DNA of 34,867 nucleotides from Caryophanales bacterium (GTDB lineage: Bacteria > Bacillota > Bacilli > Exiguobacteriales > Exiguobacteriaceae): NCBI GenBank assembly GCA_902362975.1, contig CABIYO010000027.1, positions 544 through 35,410 on the forward strand, read 5' to 3'. Every line of letters begins with the position of its first letter. The first letter of the stretch is position 1. The translations under genes and the position numbers were made by a program. Positions 7,777 to 16,119 of the stretch are shown here, piece after piece. Below the pieces are notes generated by a model that saw only the letters and a list, made by a program, of their open reading frames with translations, ran no database searches and was not told the origin of the DNA.

Positions 7777-8223
7777 TTTTTTCAGGACATGCACACGTAT
7801 TCCTTTATTCGTGACTGAATCCTTTTCATACACGTATCCGTTCCGCTCCCAAAACCGACGAGCGCGGAGGTTGTTTAGAAGGACACCTAATCGAAACACC
7901 TTCTGATACGGGCGCATATACTCTTCTTCCACTTGCTCATATAATGTTTGCGCCAAGCCAGTCCCGTGAAGGGTCTCATCGACGACGAACAATCCGAGCC
8001 AAAGCGAACCGTCCACGGGATGTCGTTTCAACAGGTCCGCGATGGCGACAACCCGTCCATCTTCACGAATAATAAGACTGACGGTGCCATCCTCTTCAAA
8101 ATCCGCCACGTTCTCGTCACGAAACATCTCGACTGTCTGTTCATTCAACCTTGCGAATGTGCGTTGATCCATCAGAAAGCGTTCCAATTCTTGACGATCT
8201 TTTGCCGTATAACGTCGAATCAT
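7756..8223 (-). CDS. GNAT-family N-acetyltransferase in the mur locus
   Basis: 155-residue acyl-CoA-dependent acetyltransferase. The GNAT fold is visible in order: N-terminal helix region, strand pair VSLIIREDGRVVAIADLLKR, core strand SLWLGLFVVDETLHGTGLAQTLYEQ (acetyl-CoA loop HGTGLA in the R/Q-x-x-G-x-G/A position), and the final FRLGVLLNNLRARRFWERNGYVY typical of small-molecule acetyltransferases. Its ATG overlaps the murR stop in an ATGA arrangement, so it is translationally coupled to murR. The substrate is unknown; context suggests an amino sugar or muropeptide-derived amine, but this is a guess. GNAT is not a usual member of mur operons that I know. Confidence 0.8.
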   Translation of the reverse strand: MIRRYTAKDRQELERFLMDQRTFARLNEQTVEMFRDENVADFEEDGTVSLIIREDGRVVAIADLLKRHPVDGSLWLGLFVVDETLHGTGLAQTLYEQVEEEYMRPYQKVFRLGVLLNNLRARRFWERNGYVYEKDSVTNKGIRVHVLKKRLIRPE

Positions 8224-9068
8224 CGGCGTAGTTTCACCATCTCATCCCGGGCTTCTGCGTACCGATCAATCAAGCCTTCTCCCTTACGGTGTAAGAGACC
8301 CATATATAACGTATCGACAATCGTCAATTGTGTCATCCGTGAGGCGATACTGGCGATTCGGAAGTCGCTCTCGACGTTCGGGGTACAGAGTCGAACATCC
8401 GCTTCCCGGTAAAGCGGTGATTTGTCGAGGTTGGTGATGGCGATGACCGGAACACGTTTCTTTTTCGCAAATCGGACGAGCTCGAGCACATCTTTCGTTC
8501 GGCCTGACGTGCTGATTGCGACGAATACATCAGACTTTCCTAAATGCGGAATCAGCGACAACATATAATGAAAATCGGGAGAGGTCGTGGCCGCATATCC
8601 CAGTTTCGTAAACTTATATTGCGCATCAATTGCCGCCGTCGAAGACGCCCCGACTCCGTAAAAGATGACGCGGTTCGCACGAGCGAACAAGTCCACCGCA
8701 TGTTCAAGTTCTCGTTTGTCCATCGCTTCGGCGCACGCCTCGATGGCTGCTTTATTCACATGGATGACTTTTTGGAACGAGTCATACGGCGTGTCCTTTT
8801 GCTGGAGGACGTTGAAGTCCGTCAGCGTCGTCTCCGTGACAGCCAAGTCTTTCACGAGCGCGAGCTTGAACGCTTTAAAACTATCAATCCCGACGACTCG
8901 TGCGAAACGAACGATACTCGCCTCGGATACATCCGTCTTTTGCGCAAGCTCTTTTGTCGTCATGTTTGGAATGAGCGTTGAATGGGACAAAATATAGTCG
9001 GCAATCTTCTTTTCGACCGCTGTCATATCCTCTTTCGCTAAATCAATCTTCGTAAGTAAGGATTCCAT
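8220..9068 (-). CDS. murR: RpiR-family transcriptional regulator, probable MurR
   Basis: Sugar-phosphate-sensing regulator of 282 residues. It has an N-terminal HTH (about 30-60, TTKELAQKTDVSEASIVRFA) and a C-terminal SIS domain (about 105-270, VIFYGVGASSTAAIDAQYKF, VFVAISTSGRTKDVLELVRF, VPVIAITNLDKSPL). The SIS domain in this family binds a phosphorylated sugar, here presumably MurNAc-6-phosphate. ATG 9068 is preceded by GGAAGGGGATGG; the longer frame has no site. It is transcribed in the same direction as murQ but separated by the GNAT gene, a terminator and the murQ promoter, and would act on the palindromes at 7687-7736. Confidence 0.82.
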   Translation of the reverse strand: MESLLTKIDLAKEDMTAVEKKIADYILSHSTLIPNMTTKELAQKTDVSEASIVRFARVVGIDSFKAFKLALVKDLAVTETTLTDFNVLQQKDTPYDSFQKVIHVNKAAIEACAEAMDKRELEHAVDLFARANRVIFYGVGASSTAAIDAQYKFTKLGYAATTSPDFHYMLSLIPHLGKSDVFVAISTSGRTKDVLELVRFAKKKRVPVIAITNLDKSPLYREADVRLCTPNVESDFRIASIASRMTQLTIVDTLYMGLLHRKGEGLIDRYAEARDEMVKLRR

Positions 9069-9137
9069 TTGACCATCCCCTTCCTGCAACTGTTGTTCTT
9101 TTATGATAGCGGATTCCTTCCCCATATTCCAATCACC

Positions 9138-9163
9138 TAAAAAGATCGAGCGTACGCCCGATC
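9138..9163 (-). terminator. Terminator of the ypfJ-like gene
   Basis: Minus strand GATCGGGCG-TA-CGCTCGATC (9163-9144) followed by TTTTTAGG. It starts inside the stop codon of the metallopeptidase gene. Confidence 0.78.
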
Positions 9164-10017
9164 TATAAGTTGTTCGTATTGAACGTGTCGCCACCTTGAA
9201 TCGATCCGTTCTCAAATCCTCTCTCGAACCACTGCATGCGTTGTTTCGATGTCCCATGCGTGAACGAGTCTGGCGTCACATATCCACGTGCCTGACGCTG
9301 CAGCGTGTCATCACCAATCTGATGCGCGGCATTCATCGCTTCTTCTACGTCCCCCGCTTCAAGATATCCTAATCCTTGCGCGTGATGGGCCCATACGCCT
9401 GCATAGTAGTCTGCCTGCAACTCGAAGCGGACGAGATAGCGATTGAATTCGGTCTCGCTCATCTCGTTCCGAAGCGGCATGATTTCTTCTGTCGTCCCGA
9501 GAAGCGTCTGGACATGATGCCCGACTTCGTGGGCGACGACATAAGCCATCGCAAAATCTCCTGGTGCATTGAAACGTTGATTCAGTTCATCATAAAAACT
9601 CAAATCGATATATAATTTTTGGTCGCCGGGACAATAGAACGGACCAACAGCCGACCCGGCAATACCACAAGCGGATTCAACCTGTCCAGAAAATAGGACG
9701 AGCGTCGGCTCTTCATACGTCATCCCATTTTCAGCGAAGATGTCTGTCCACACTTCTTCTGTATCCTTCAAGACAACCGCTACGAAATCTGCCATCTCCT
9801 CTTCACGAGCAGTTCCCGTATACGTCCCCTCCGATTGAGGTTCTCCGAGTCCGATGTTGTTGATGAGATCCGTCGGGCTTCCCCCATTCAATAATGTAAA
9901 GACGATGACGAGAATCAATCCGAGACCACCCCCGACCCCGGCAATCCCTTTCCCTCCGATGCTACGCCCACGTCGATCCTCGACGTTTCGGCTCTGTTGT
10001 CTTCCTTTCCACTTCAT
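9163..10017 (-). CDS. ypfJ: YpfJ-family neutral zinc metallopeptidase, membrane-anchored
   Basis: 284-residue predicted zinc peptidase. The N-terminus is basic, then a glycine-rich segment and one helix (LGLILVIVFTLL, about 33-45) anchors it with the catalytic part outside. The zinc site is HEVGHH (HExxH) in MAYVVAHEVGHHVQTLLG, and the later LQADYYAGVW supplies the third ligand region. SACGIAGSAVGPFYCPGDQKLYIDLSFY is the family's signature strand with two cysteines. Start ATG 10017 has TAGGAGGAATCGGG upstream. The gene stands alone with its own terminator. Its physiological substrate is unknown. Confidence 0.88.
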   Translation of the reverse strand: MKWKGRQQSRNVEDRRGRSIGGKGIAGVGGGLGLILVIVFTLLNGGSPTDLINNIGLGEPQSEGTYTGTAREEEMADFVAVVLKDTEEVWTDIFAENGMTYEEPTLVLFSGQVESACGIAGSAVGPFYCPGDQKLYIDLSFYDELNQRFNAPGDFAMAYVVAHEVGHHVQTLLGTTEEIMPLRNEMSETEFNRYLVRFELQADYYAGVWAHHAQGLGYLEAGDVEEAMNAAHQIGDDTLQRQARGYVTPDSFTHGTSKQRMQWFERGFENGSIQGGDTFNTNNL

Positions 10018-10165
10018 CCCGATTCCTCCTACATTCGCTCTGTCTTGTTTATTACCCCAAATCCGGTAAAAGTGAGCTCATGTTTCTCGGTAGATGAGAA
10101 TTTTCTTTTCTCGTGGAAGGGGATTCGCTACAATGAAAGAGACTTCAGCAAAGGAGGAATGACCC

Positions 10166-10354
10166 GTGCCTTATGTAACTGTAAAAATGCTCCCGGGCCG
10201 TACCGTGGAACAAAAACGTGCGTTAATCGAAAAGGTGACGGAGGCCGTCTCCGAGACAACGAATGCGCCAAAAGAAAACATCACCGTCTTCATCGAAGAG
10301 ATGGATGCGACACATTACGGTCAAGCAGGCGTCATGCACGCAGATAAAAAGTAA
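10166..10354 (+). CDS. 4-oxalocrotonate tautomerase-family protein
   Basis: 62-residue small tautomerase. After the GTG start the second residue is Pro (PYVTVKMLPGRT), the catalytic N-terminal base of the family, followed by the usual helix (EQKRALIEKVTEAVSETT) and strand (ITVFIEEMD). It probably forms a hexamer. The start is GTG because AAAGGAGGA lies nine bases upstream and Pro must be residue 2 before Met removal. It resembles B. subtilis YwhB; the natural substrate is not known. A TACAAT -10 box lies at 10130-10135 with a poor -35 17 bases upstream. Confidence 0.9.
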   Translation: MPYVTVKMLPGRTVEQKRALIEKVTEAVSETTNAPKENITVFIEEMDATHYGQAGVMHADKK

Positions 10355-10362
10355 GCGACGAG

Positions 10363-10381
10363 AGGCTGGGACATAATCCAG
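10363..10381 (+). other. GAGGCTGGGACATAA-type 3' motif before the terminator
   Basis: GAGGCTGGGACATAATCCA follows the tautomerase stop and precedes the strong terminator. I recall nearly identical GAGGCTGGGACA strings before terminators in several Firmicutes genomes. It has no coding explanation here; role unknown. Confidence 0.4.
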
Positions 10382-10390
10382 TAATTTTCT

Positions 10391-10447
10391 AAAAAAGAGG
10401 CCCCCGTGAGCGACTTGTTTGCTCACGGGGGCCTCTTGTCATTTTTA
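10391..10447. terminator. Strong bidirectional terminator
   Basis: A 17-bp perfect stem (AAGAGGCCCCCGTGAGC at 10395-10411, complement at 10421-10437) with a 9-base loop. T-runs flank it on both strands (ATTTTTAT after it on plus, TTTTTTAG after it on minus). It ends both the tautomerase transcript and the converging Na/Pi-cotransporter-like gene, whose stop codon is inside the loop-side arm. Confidence 0.93.
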
Positions 10448-10972
10448 TAGGTTCGTGCATTTCGGACTAAACAGAACAGAAAAGAAGGCAGGAATAGGAT
10501 CACACCTAGTAGATGGAATGTCGTATGGAATAAGGCGAGACGCAACAAGTCGTTCCAGTTGAACCAATCGGCTACTCGATTGACGACCTCGAAGAGAATG
10601 GGGAACGTCAGCCATCCGATGAGCGGTAGAAACAACTGGCGCACGTCTAAGTTATAGCCGAGGATGGCAATGATCCATCCCGTCGTCGCACTCCCTACAT
10701 TGGCTCCAATGACGAGAGGTAACGATTGCGTGAATGTCAGGAGCCCCGCACTCACAAACCCAATCGTCATCAGTGTCGTCACCGAAGAAGATTGAAACAG
10801 GGCCGTCAGCATCGCGCCGAGTGCCGCTCCAGATAAAGAGACGTCGGTGAACTGATTCAATCGATGTCGTAACCGCGTACCCGCCCATTTTTTGAGCATA
10901 TCTGTCTGTCAGTAACGTCATCCCGAGTAAAAAAATCCCAATCCCACCAACCAGCGTCGCAATCTCCATCAT
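10423..10972 (-). pseudogene. Na/Pi-cotransporter-like gene, frameshifted and internally shortened
   Basis: Members of this family move phosphate with Na+ across the membrane and carry two QSSS repeats. Here the N-terminal frame (from ATG 10972, MEIATLVGGIGIFLLGMTLLTD) and the rest (LKKWAGTRLRHRLNQFTD, then ALFQSSSVTTLMTIGFVSAG and VIGANVGSATTGW) are in different frames. The break is at a GACAGACA tandem duplication on the minus strand (about 10904-10911); deleting one GACA restores ...LLTDMLKKWAG. The restored protein would be only about 183 residues: it has the first QSSS repeat, then passes straight to LRLALFHTTFHLLGVILFLP, which looks like the end of the family domain, so the second repeat seems lost. 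Probably a dead gene; a truncated 158-residue protein could be made from an ATG at 10899. Family assignment is good, the deletion is judged from memory of the family. Confidence 0.72.
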
Positions 10973-10991
10973 GTCACGCCCCTTTGCGTGT

Positions 10992-12287
10992 TTACTCGTC
11001 TTTTAATGTCGATAATATCCACGATTTTTCATTCGCATCATCTTTTAAATTCAACAACACATCTTCCGGATAATAAATTTTCTCGTCCGACTGTCTCGAG
11101 TTCAAAATCGATTGAACGAGTATTGAAACCTCTGAAATCTCTTTACGCTCCCCGTCATTCATCTGTAGATAAATCCCCTCGTATTTGCCTTGCCCTTTAT
11201 ATAAGTCGTATGGCAACTGGCTTAACTGATCTTCAAGCAGATAGTATGTCGGTGGAAGCCCGATCGTCTCCATCGTCTGTCGCAAGCGCTCCATATAACG
11301 AACACGATTCGCTTCCGGGAAGTTCTTATATTTTAGTAATCGTCGATTTACGAATCGGCTCGCCAAGTCTGCCAAAATGGCATCGTCTTCCTCCATCCAT
11401 TCTTGGAAATAGAAGTAGACGACCGTCTCGTCCAATCTCAAATATTGTTCGAGTGACATACCGGTGCGTTCAAAAATCGGCAAGAAGTGTTTCGGCGTCA
11501 TGTTAAACTCATAACCACCCTCATAGAGTTCCTGCGCCCGCTCAAGAATCGCTTTCAAGAGAAGATCACTCGACCGCGTCGCCGGATGAAGGTACACTTG
11601 CCAATACATTTGATAGCGACGCATAATATAGTCTTCAATCGTATGCATCCCCGACTGCTTGACCACGACTTGATCTTCATCCGGACGCAAGACGCGCAAC
11701 ATGCGTTCTAAATCAAACTTTCCATAACTGACACCCGCAAAGTGAGCGTCGCGTAACAAATAGTCCATCCGGTCAACATCAAGCTGTGAGCTGAGCATAT
11801 TGACGATCAAGCGATTCGGATGTGACTTGTTGATAATGGAGGCCACTTCTTCCGCAAACCCGACACCCATCTCAGATAACACCTTATTTACTTCGGTTTC
11901 CCCTAAAATAATGCGCTCCGTCCATACTTCATGCCGAACGGAAAAGACGTGTTCGAACGCGTGCGAGAATGGACCGTGTCCGACATCGTGCAAAAGCGCC
12001 GCCGCCAACAGGAGTTCCCGGTCACGGTCGTTCCATTCCGGATACTGTTGGAACTGATCGATTAACTGGCGTGCGATTTCATATACACCGAGCGAGTGAT
12101 GGAATCGCGTGTGTTCCGCGCCATGAAACGTCAAAAATGACGTTCCAAGTTGTTTGATGCGACGCAAACGCTGAAATTCTTTCGTATTGATCAGCTCCCA
12201 AATGAGGTGATCGTAAACATAAATATATCGATGTACCGGATCCTTGAATACTTTCGATCCGGATAGTTGTCCTCGAGACGAGTACAT
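10992..12287 (-). CDS. ywfO: YwfO-like HD-superfamily phosphohydrolase
   Basis: 431-residue protein of the dNTPase-like HD superfamily. The N-terminal signature KVFKDPVHRYIYVYDHLIWELI and FQRLRRIKQLGTSFLTFHGAEHTRFHHSLGVYEIA are typical; the metal site is H (RFHHSLG), HD in AAALLHDVGHGPFSHAFEH, and D in LDVDRMDYLLRDAHFAG. The length matches B. subtilis YwfO, for which a nucleotide triphosphohydrolase activity is suspected. The start at 12287 follows AGGAGGGCATGTC. The genes diverge here: lipL is read the other way from 12389, as ywfL and ywfO are neighbours in B. subtilis. Confidence 0.88.
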   Translation of the reverse strand: MYSSRGQLSGSKVFKDPVHRYIYVYDHLIWELINTKEFQRLRRIKQLGTSFLTFHGAEHTRFHHSLGVYEIARQLIDQFQQYPEWNDRDRELLLAAALLHDVGHGPFSHAFEHVFSVRHEVWTERIILGETEVNKVLSEMGVGFAEEVASIINKSHPNRLIVNMLSSQLDVDRMDYLLRDAHFAGVSYGKFDLERMLRVLRPDEDQVVVKQSGMHTIEDYIMRRYQMYWQVYLHPATRSSDLLLKAILERAQELYEGGYEFNMTPKHFLPIFERTGMSLEQYLRLDETVVYFYFQEWMEEDDAILADLASRFVNRRLLKYKNFPEANRVRYMERLRQTMETIGLPPTYYLLEDQLSQLPYDLYKGQGKYEGIYLQMNDGERKEISEVSILVQSILNSRQSDEKIYYPEDVLLNLKDDANEKSWILSTLKDE

Positions 12288-12351
12288 GACATGCCCTCCT
12301 ACGTTTCGTTATGTTCTAGATTCGACTTCAAACGAATCGTTCCCTCCATGC

Positions 12352-12357
12352 TATAAT
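12352..12357 (+). promoter_or_regulatory. -10 box of the lipL-degV unit
   Basis: TATAAT at 12352-12357, 32 bases before the lipL start. The -35 is poor (TCAAAC 18 bases upstream). The upstream ATG at 12356 overlaps the -10 box and cannot be the start. Confidence 0.5.
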
Positions 12358-12388
12358 GAGGAGGAAAATCTTTTGTGAAAAGGAATTA

Positions 12389-13237
12389 ATGAATATGATC
12401 CATCCATTATTACGACAACCGAGCTATCGCATCATCGATCAGTCGAGTCTTGGCACGATGTTTCAAGCGGAACAATCGTTTGCGACCGATGATACGTTAT
12501 GTGCGTCAACGCAAGAACGAGGTGCCGTCTTGCGGGCATGGGTGCACACCGATACGATTGTACTCGGAATCCAGGATGCTCGGCTGCCTCATTTGAAAGA
12601 GGGTATTCGTTACTTACATGAACGTGGATTCCGTCCCGTCGTCCGAAACTCAGGCGGTTTAGCCGTGGTGCTAGACGATGACGTCCTCAACCTTTCTTTA
12701 ATTTTACCCGAGAAGGACGGGATTCAAATCGACAGCGGCTATGAGGCCATGACCTCGCTCATCCAACACATGTTCCAAGACGTCACGAATGACATCGTCC
12801 CAGGCGAAGTCGTCGGCTCATACTGTCCTGGAAGTTTCGACTTGTCGATTGACAGCAAAAAGTTCGCTGGTATTTCGCAACGACGCGTTCGTGGCGGTGT
12901 CGCCGTTCAAATTTACTTGAGCGTAAGGCAGAGCGGGAGCGCACGTGCTGAAATCATCCGCAACTTCTACGACCTTGCCATCCAAGGGGATGAGACAAAG
13001 TTCACGTACCCAACCATTGTACCGGAAACGATGGCTTCGCTTGAAGACTTGCTTGGAATCCCGCTTACCGTGCAAGATGTCCTCACTCGAGCCTACCGCG
13101 TTCTTTCCACTGTCAGTTCGCTCCAAACCGCGACACTGACAGCAGACGAGCAAACGATGTTCTCAAGTCAGCTCGAACGCATGTGGAAACGGAATGAACC
13201 GTTACGCGACATTGAACAACAACTAGCAGAGGAGTGA
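12389..13237 (+). CDS. lipL: Octanoyl-[GcvH]:protein N-octanoyltransferase LipL
   Basis: LipL moves the octanoyl group from GcvH to the E2 subunits of 2-oxoacid dehydrogenases in the cytoplasm, step two of Bacillus-type lipoate assembly. The 282-residue protein has the biotin/lipoate transferase fold: RNSGGLAVVLDDDVLNLSL (the GG-A-V substrate loop) and GSYCPGSFDLSIDSKKFAGISQRRVRGG, which carries the catalytic Cys and the conserved Lys that define LipL/YwfL. ATG 12389 has AAAAGGA four bases upstream; ATG 12395 two codons later has ten bases of spacing and is equally possible. The stop is 8 bases before the degV start. Confidence 0.9.
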   Translation: MNMIHPLLRQPSYRIIDQSSLGTMFQAEQSFATDDTLCASTQERGAVLRAWVHTDTIVLGIQDARLPHLKEGIRYLHERGFRPVVRNSGGLAVVLDDDVLNLSLILPEKDGIQIDSGYEAMTSLIQHMFQDVTNDIVPGEVVGSYCPGSFDLSIDSKKFAGISQRRVRGGVAVQIYLSVRQSGSARAEIIRNFYDLAIQGDETKFTYPTIVPETMASLEDLLGIPLTVQDVLTRAYRVLSTVSSLQTATLTADEQTMFSSQLERMWKRNEPLRDIEQQLAEE

Positions 13238-13245
13238 TTCATCCA

Positions 13246-14091
13246 ATGTTTAAACTAATCACAGACACCGGGGCCGATTTGACACACGATCAAATCATCG
13301 AATACGGTCTAGAAATTTTACCGCTCGGTGTCATCATCGACAACGAAGAATTTTTAGACGGTGAGACGATTCAACCAAAAGAAGTATACGAGGCGATGCG
13401 GCAGGGCAAGACGCCAAAGACGTTCCAAATCGAGACGTCACGAATCGAACACTGTTTCCGTCAGCATCTCGAGGCTGGAATCCCGTTCTTATACCTCGCT
13501 TTCTCCGGAGAACTCTCCGGTGCATACCAAACCGCTGTCATGATCGGTGAAATGTTGAAAGAGGAATATCCAGACAGTACATTCACGGTTCTCGATACAC
13601 GGACCGGCTCTGTCGGACAGGCATTGTTCGTCAAAACGGTCGCGGCGTATAGCCAAGACCATACGTATGAAGAAACGGTCGAATATGCCGCTTCACTCGT
13701 CGGCAAAGTCCGCCACTTGTTCACGGTCGAATCGCTCGAATATTTGATGCGGGGCGGACGTGTCTCGAAGGCGAGTGCTTTCATCGGAGACTTGTTGACG
13801 ATTCTGCCGTTATTGACGGTCGAGGACGGGAAACTCGTCCCGATTGAAAAGGTGCGTGGTCATAAAAAGGTCATGCGCCGGATGGTCGAATGGACAGTCG
13901 AATCGAAGTCGATCGTCGAGAACGGGGACCTCTTCATCGGTCATGGTGACGACCTAGAAAAAGCCGAACAGTTCGAGAAGTTGGTCCGCGAACATCTCGA
14001 ACCGAAGCACATCACGAAGACACTGGTCGGGTCTGCCATCGGTGCCCACACTGGTCCCGGTCTACTCGTCATCGCCTATTTCGAGGCATGA
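13246..14091 (+). CDS. DegV family protein, probable fatty-acid-binding (FakB-like)
   Basis: 281-residue DegV-fold protein that binds a fatty acid and in Firmicutes presents it to the kinase FakA for phospholipid synthesis. N-terminal KLITDTGADLT (phosphate-binding TDS/TDT loop), SRIEHCFRQHLE, YLAFSGELSGAYQTA (second loop), VLDTRTGSVGQ, and the C-terminal VGSAIGAHTGPGLLVIAYF are the family landmarks. The chosen ATG 13246 is 11 bases after GAGGAG; a GTG at 13234 overlapping the lipL stop is too close to that site. It is the second gene of the lipL unit. Confidence 0.85.
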   Translation: MFKLITDTGADLTHDQIIEYGLEILPLGVIIDNEEFLDGETIQPKEVYEAMRQGKTPKTFQIETSRIEHCFRQHLEAGIPFLYLAFSGELSGAYQTAVMIGEMLKEEYPDSTFTVLDTRTGSVGQALFVKTVAAYSQDHTYEETVEYAASLVGKVRHLFTVESLEYLMRGGRVSKASAFIGDLLTILPLLTVEDGKLVPIEKVRGHKKVMRRMVEWTVESKSIVENGDLFIGHGDDLEKAEQFEKLVREHLEPKHITKTLVGSAIGAHTGPGLLVIAYFEA

Positions 14092-14092
14092 A

Positions 14093-14131
14093 AAAATGAG
14101 CTCTCCCGATTTTCGGGCGAGCTCATTTTCG
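14093..14131. terminator. Bidirectional terminator between degV and nagZ
   Basis: Stem AATGAGCTC-CCCGA/TCGGG-GAGCTCATT with one mismatch and a TTT loop; A-run before and T-run after. Shared by the two convergent genes. Confidence 0.88.
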
Positions 14132-14132
14132 T

Positions 14133-16082
14133 TTAGCGATTCCAGTTTTTAAATCCATCACCAAACTGTGCGTAAATTTCGGCTTGGAATACACCGTCCA
14201 CAAATTTCGGTACATCTACCGGCAACTTCCCTTGTGGCTTCACTTCACCGAAGATGGCACGAATGCCTGCCGGTAAGTTCGGACCTGCCGACTTCAAGTT
14301 GCCCGCCTCCGAATCTGGACCGTTCGGATCGCCTTTGAATCCATAGATTAAGAGATGTGCCGGGGCATCCGGTTGAACGGCAATGTCGTATGGGTTTCGC
14401 AAACTGAGTAAGACTGACTTCTTCCCGTTCTCGTTTGCATAACGGAACACTTCGGCCGGTACATAATGATCAGCTGCCGTCGGCTTCAGTTTAGTACTGT
14501 TGTTCACATTTGAACCGACGATGATATAGTCAGCCGCCTCAACTTGTTGCCGTAGTACCGGATTTTGATTTAGATGCGGCGTTGATGCTGAGTAGTTGGC
14601 CGTGAGGACGTTCACGTCTTTCATATTCCCTGCATTCTTTTCGAGTGACTTAATTGTTTTCACCATGCTATCCGTTTGGTCTTTCGCTGGCGACAAGACG
14701 AGCACCGTGTCTCCTTTTTTCGGTTTGAATGGGAGCGTCTTCTTCTCGTTCTTCACGAGCGTGACGGCCGCCTCCGCGATTTCACGTTCCTTCGCTTTAT
14801 GCTCAGCGCTTCCCACCGTCGCATTCGCTTCTGCGAGCTTCATCTCGAGCGTAGTGGAGTCCGTCGTTTCTCCCCAAATTCCACGCTCTGCTTTCAGTTT
14901 TAAAATGCGTTCCACTGATTCATCGATGGTCGCCTCCGATAAACGTCCATCCTTCACTGCCGCAATGACTTCCTCAAAGATTGCTTCGAGTTTAATCACA
15001 TCCGTTTCCGAGCGTAAAATCGTCGGCATGAGCGCGATGTCGACCCCTGCTTCGAATGTCTTAATGACCGCCTCTGCTTCCGTAAAATTGTTTGCGATGG
15101 CTTGCATGTTGAGTGCGTCGGTCACCACAATTCCTTCATATCCGAGTTCCTCACGAAGCACTCCCGTGATGACATCATCCGAAAGCGTCGCCGGGAGTGG
15201 GAACGTGCCGCGTTCTGATTCGACGACCTCGTCCTCGATTTGTGGCATCCCGATATGCGCCGTCATGATCATATCGATCCCTTCTGTGATGGCACGTTTG
15301 AACGGTAACAACTCGAGACCACGCAACTCGTCGAGTGATTTATCGACAACCGGTAACCCATAATGCGAGTCGACGGCCGTATCACCATGACCTGGGAAAT
15401 GTTTCGCAGTTGCGGCAACACCTTGGTCTTGAATACCTTGTGTCATCGCGGAACCGAGTTCCCCGACTAGTTCAGGGTCGCTCGAGAACGAACGGACGCC
15501 GATGACCGGATTCCCCGGATTGTTGTTAACGTCCAGTACCGGTCCGAAGTTCACGTTTACCCCAAGCGCGTTCAATTCAGAACCGATGATTTCCCCTGCA
15601 TCATAGGCATATTGACGGTTACGTGTGGCCCCGAGTGCCATATTCCCCGGTAAATTCGTTCCCGTCCCAAGTCGTGTCACAATCCCACCTTCTTGGTCGA
15701 TTGTGACGAATAACGGGATATCATTGCTGGCATCTTGTTTCACGACTTCTTGCAAATCATGAACGAGTTTCGTCGTCTGTTCCGTCTCCTTCACGTTCTC
15801 CGCAAACAATATCACTCCACCGAGATCGAAACGATCGATGACACGCGCCACTTCCGGTGCAAGAGATGTATGGTTCGCCCCGTTCCATAATCGGAAGTCC
15901 GGCATGATCATCTGCCCGATTTTTTGTTCGAGCGTCATCGACTCTAGCTTCGTGTTGACGCGCTGGTCAATCGACATCGTCGGCGTCCCTTCCGCCACGA
16001 CCGCGTCTGCTGCTGGAACCGACGAGACGAGCAATGCCGTCGTCAATCCGAGTGTTGCTGTCCAATTCAGTGCCTTGTTCAT
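14133..16082 (-). CDS. nagZ: Secreted beta-N-acetylglucosaminidase, NagZ-like GH3
   Basis: Exo-acting glycoside hydrolase that removes GlcNAc from the non-reducing end of peptidoglycan fragments, leaving MurNAc-peptides outside. The 649-residue protein has a signal peptide (residues 1-27, cleavage near PAADA), a TIM barrel with FVTIDQEGGIVTRLG, PVLDVNNNPGNPVIGVRSF and the NagZ loop KHFPGHGDTAVDSHYGLP (Asp-His dyad DSH), the nucleophile Asp in GIVVTDALNMQA, and a C-terminal alpha/beta domain like the 640-residue B. subtilis enzyme. ATG 16082 follows AAGGGGAG. A clear promoter (16224-16252), a leader of about 130 bases with a terminator-like structure (16120-16179) and a possible catabolite site (16262-16275) precede it. 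Function pairs with the mur locus at 4262-9068. Confidence 0.9.
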   Translation of the reverse strand: MNKALNWTATLGLTTALLVSSVPAADAVVAEGTPTMSIDQRVNTKLESMTLEQKIGQMIMPDFRLWNGANHTSLAPEVARVIDRFDLGGVILFAENVKETEQTTKLVHDLQEVVKQDASNDIPLFVTIDQEGGIVTRLGTGTNLPGNMALGATRNRQYAYDAGEIIGSELNALGVNVNFGPVLDVNNNPGNPVIGVRSFSSDPELVGELGSAMTQGIQDQGVAATAKHFPGHGDTAVDSHYGLPVVDKSLDELRGLELLPFKRAITEGIDMIMTAHIGMPQIEDEVVESERGTFPLPATLSDDVITGVLREELGYEGIVVTDALNMQAIANNFTEAEAVIKTFEAGVDIALMPTILRSETDVIKLEAIFEEVIAAVKDGRLSEATIDESVERILKLKAERGIWGETTDSTTLEMKLAEANATVGSAEHKAKEREIAEAAVTLVKNEKKTLPFKPKKGDTVLVLSPAKDQTDSMVKTIKSLEKNAGNMKDVNVLTANYSASTPHLNQNPVLRQQVEAADYIIVGSNVNNSTKLKPTAADHYVPAEVFRYANENGKKSVLLSLRNPYDIAVQPDAPAHLLIYGFKGDPNGPDSEAGNLKSAGPNLPAGIRAIFGEVKPQGKLPVDVPKFVDGVFQAEIYAQFGDGFKNWNR

Positions 16083-16119
16083 GTTCCCACTCCCCTTAGT
16101 CAAATTTGGCTGACCCCCA

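Noticed and set aside
14596..15363. 255-codon plus-strand frame inside nagZ
   Set aside because: Low-complexity Ser/Thr-rich translation, no ribosome site, exactly opposite the well-supported GH3 gene.
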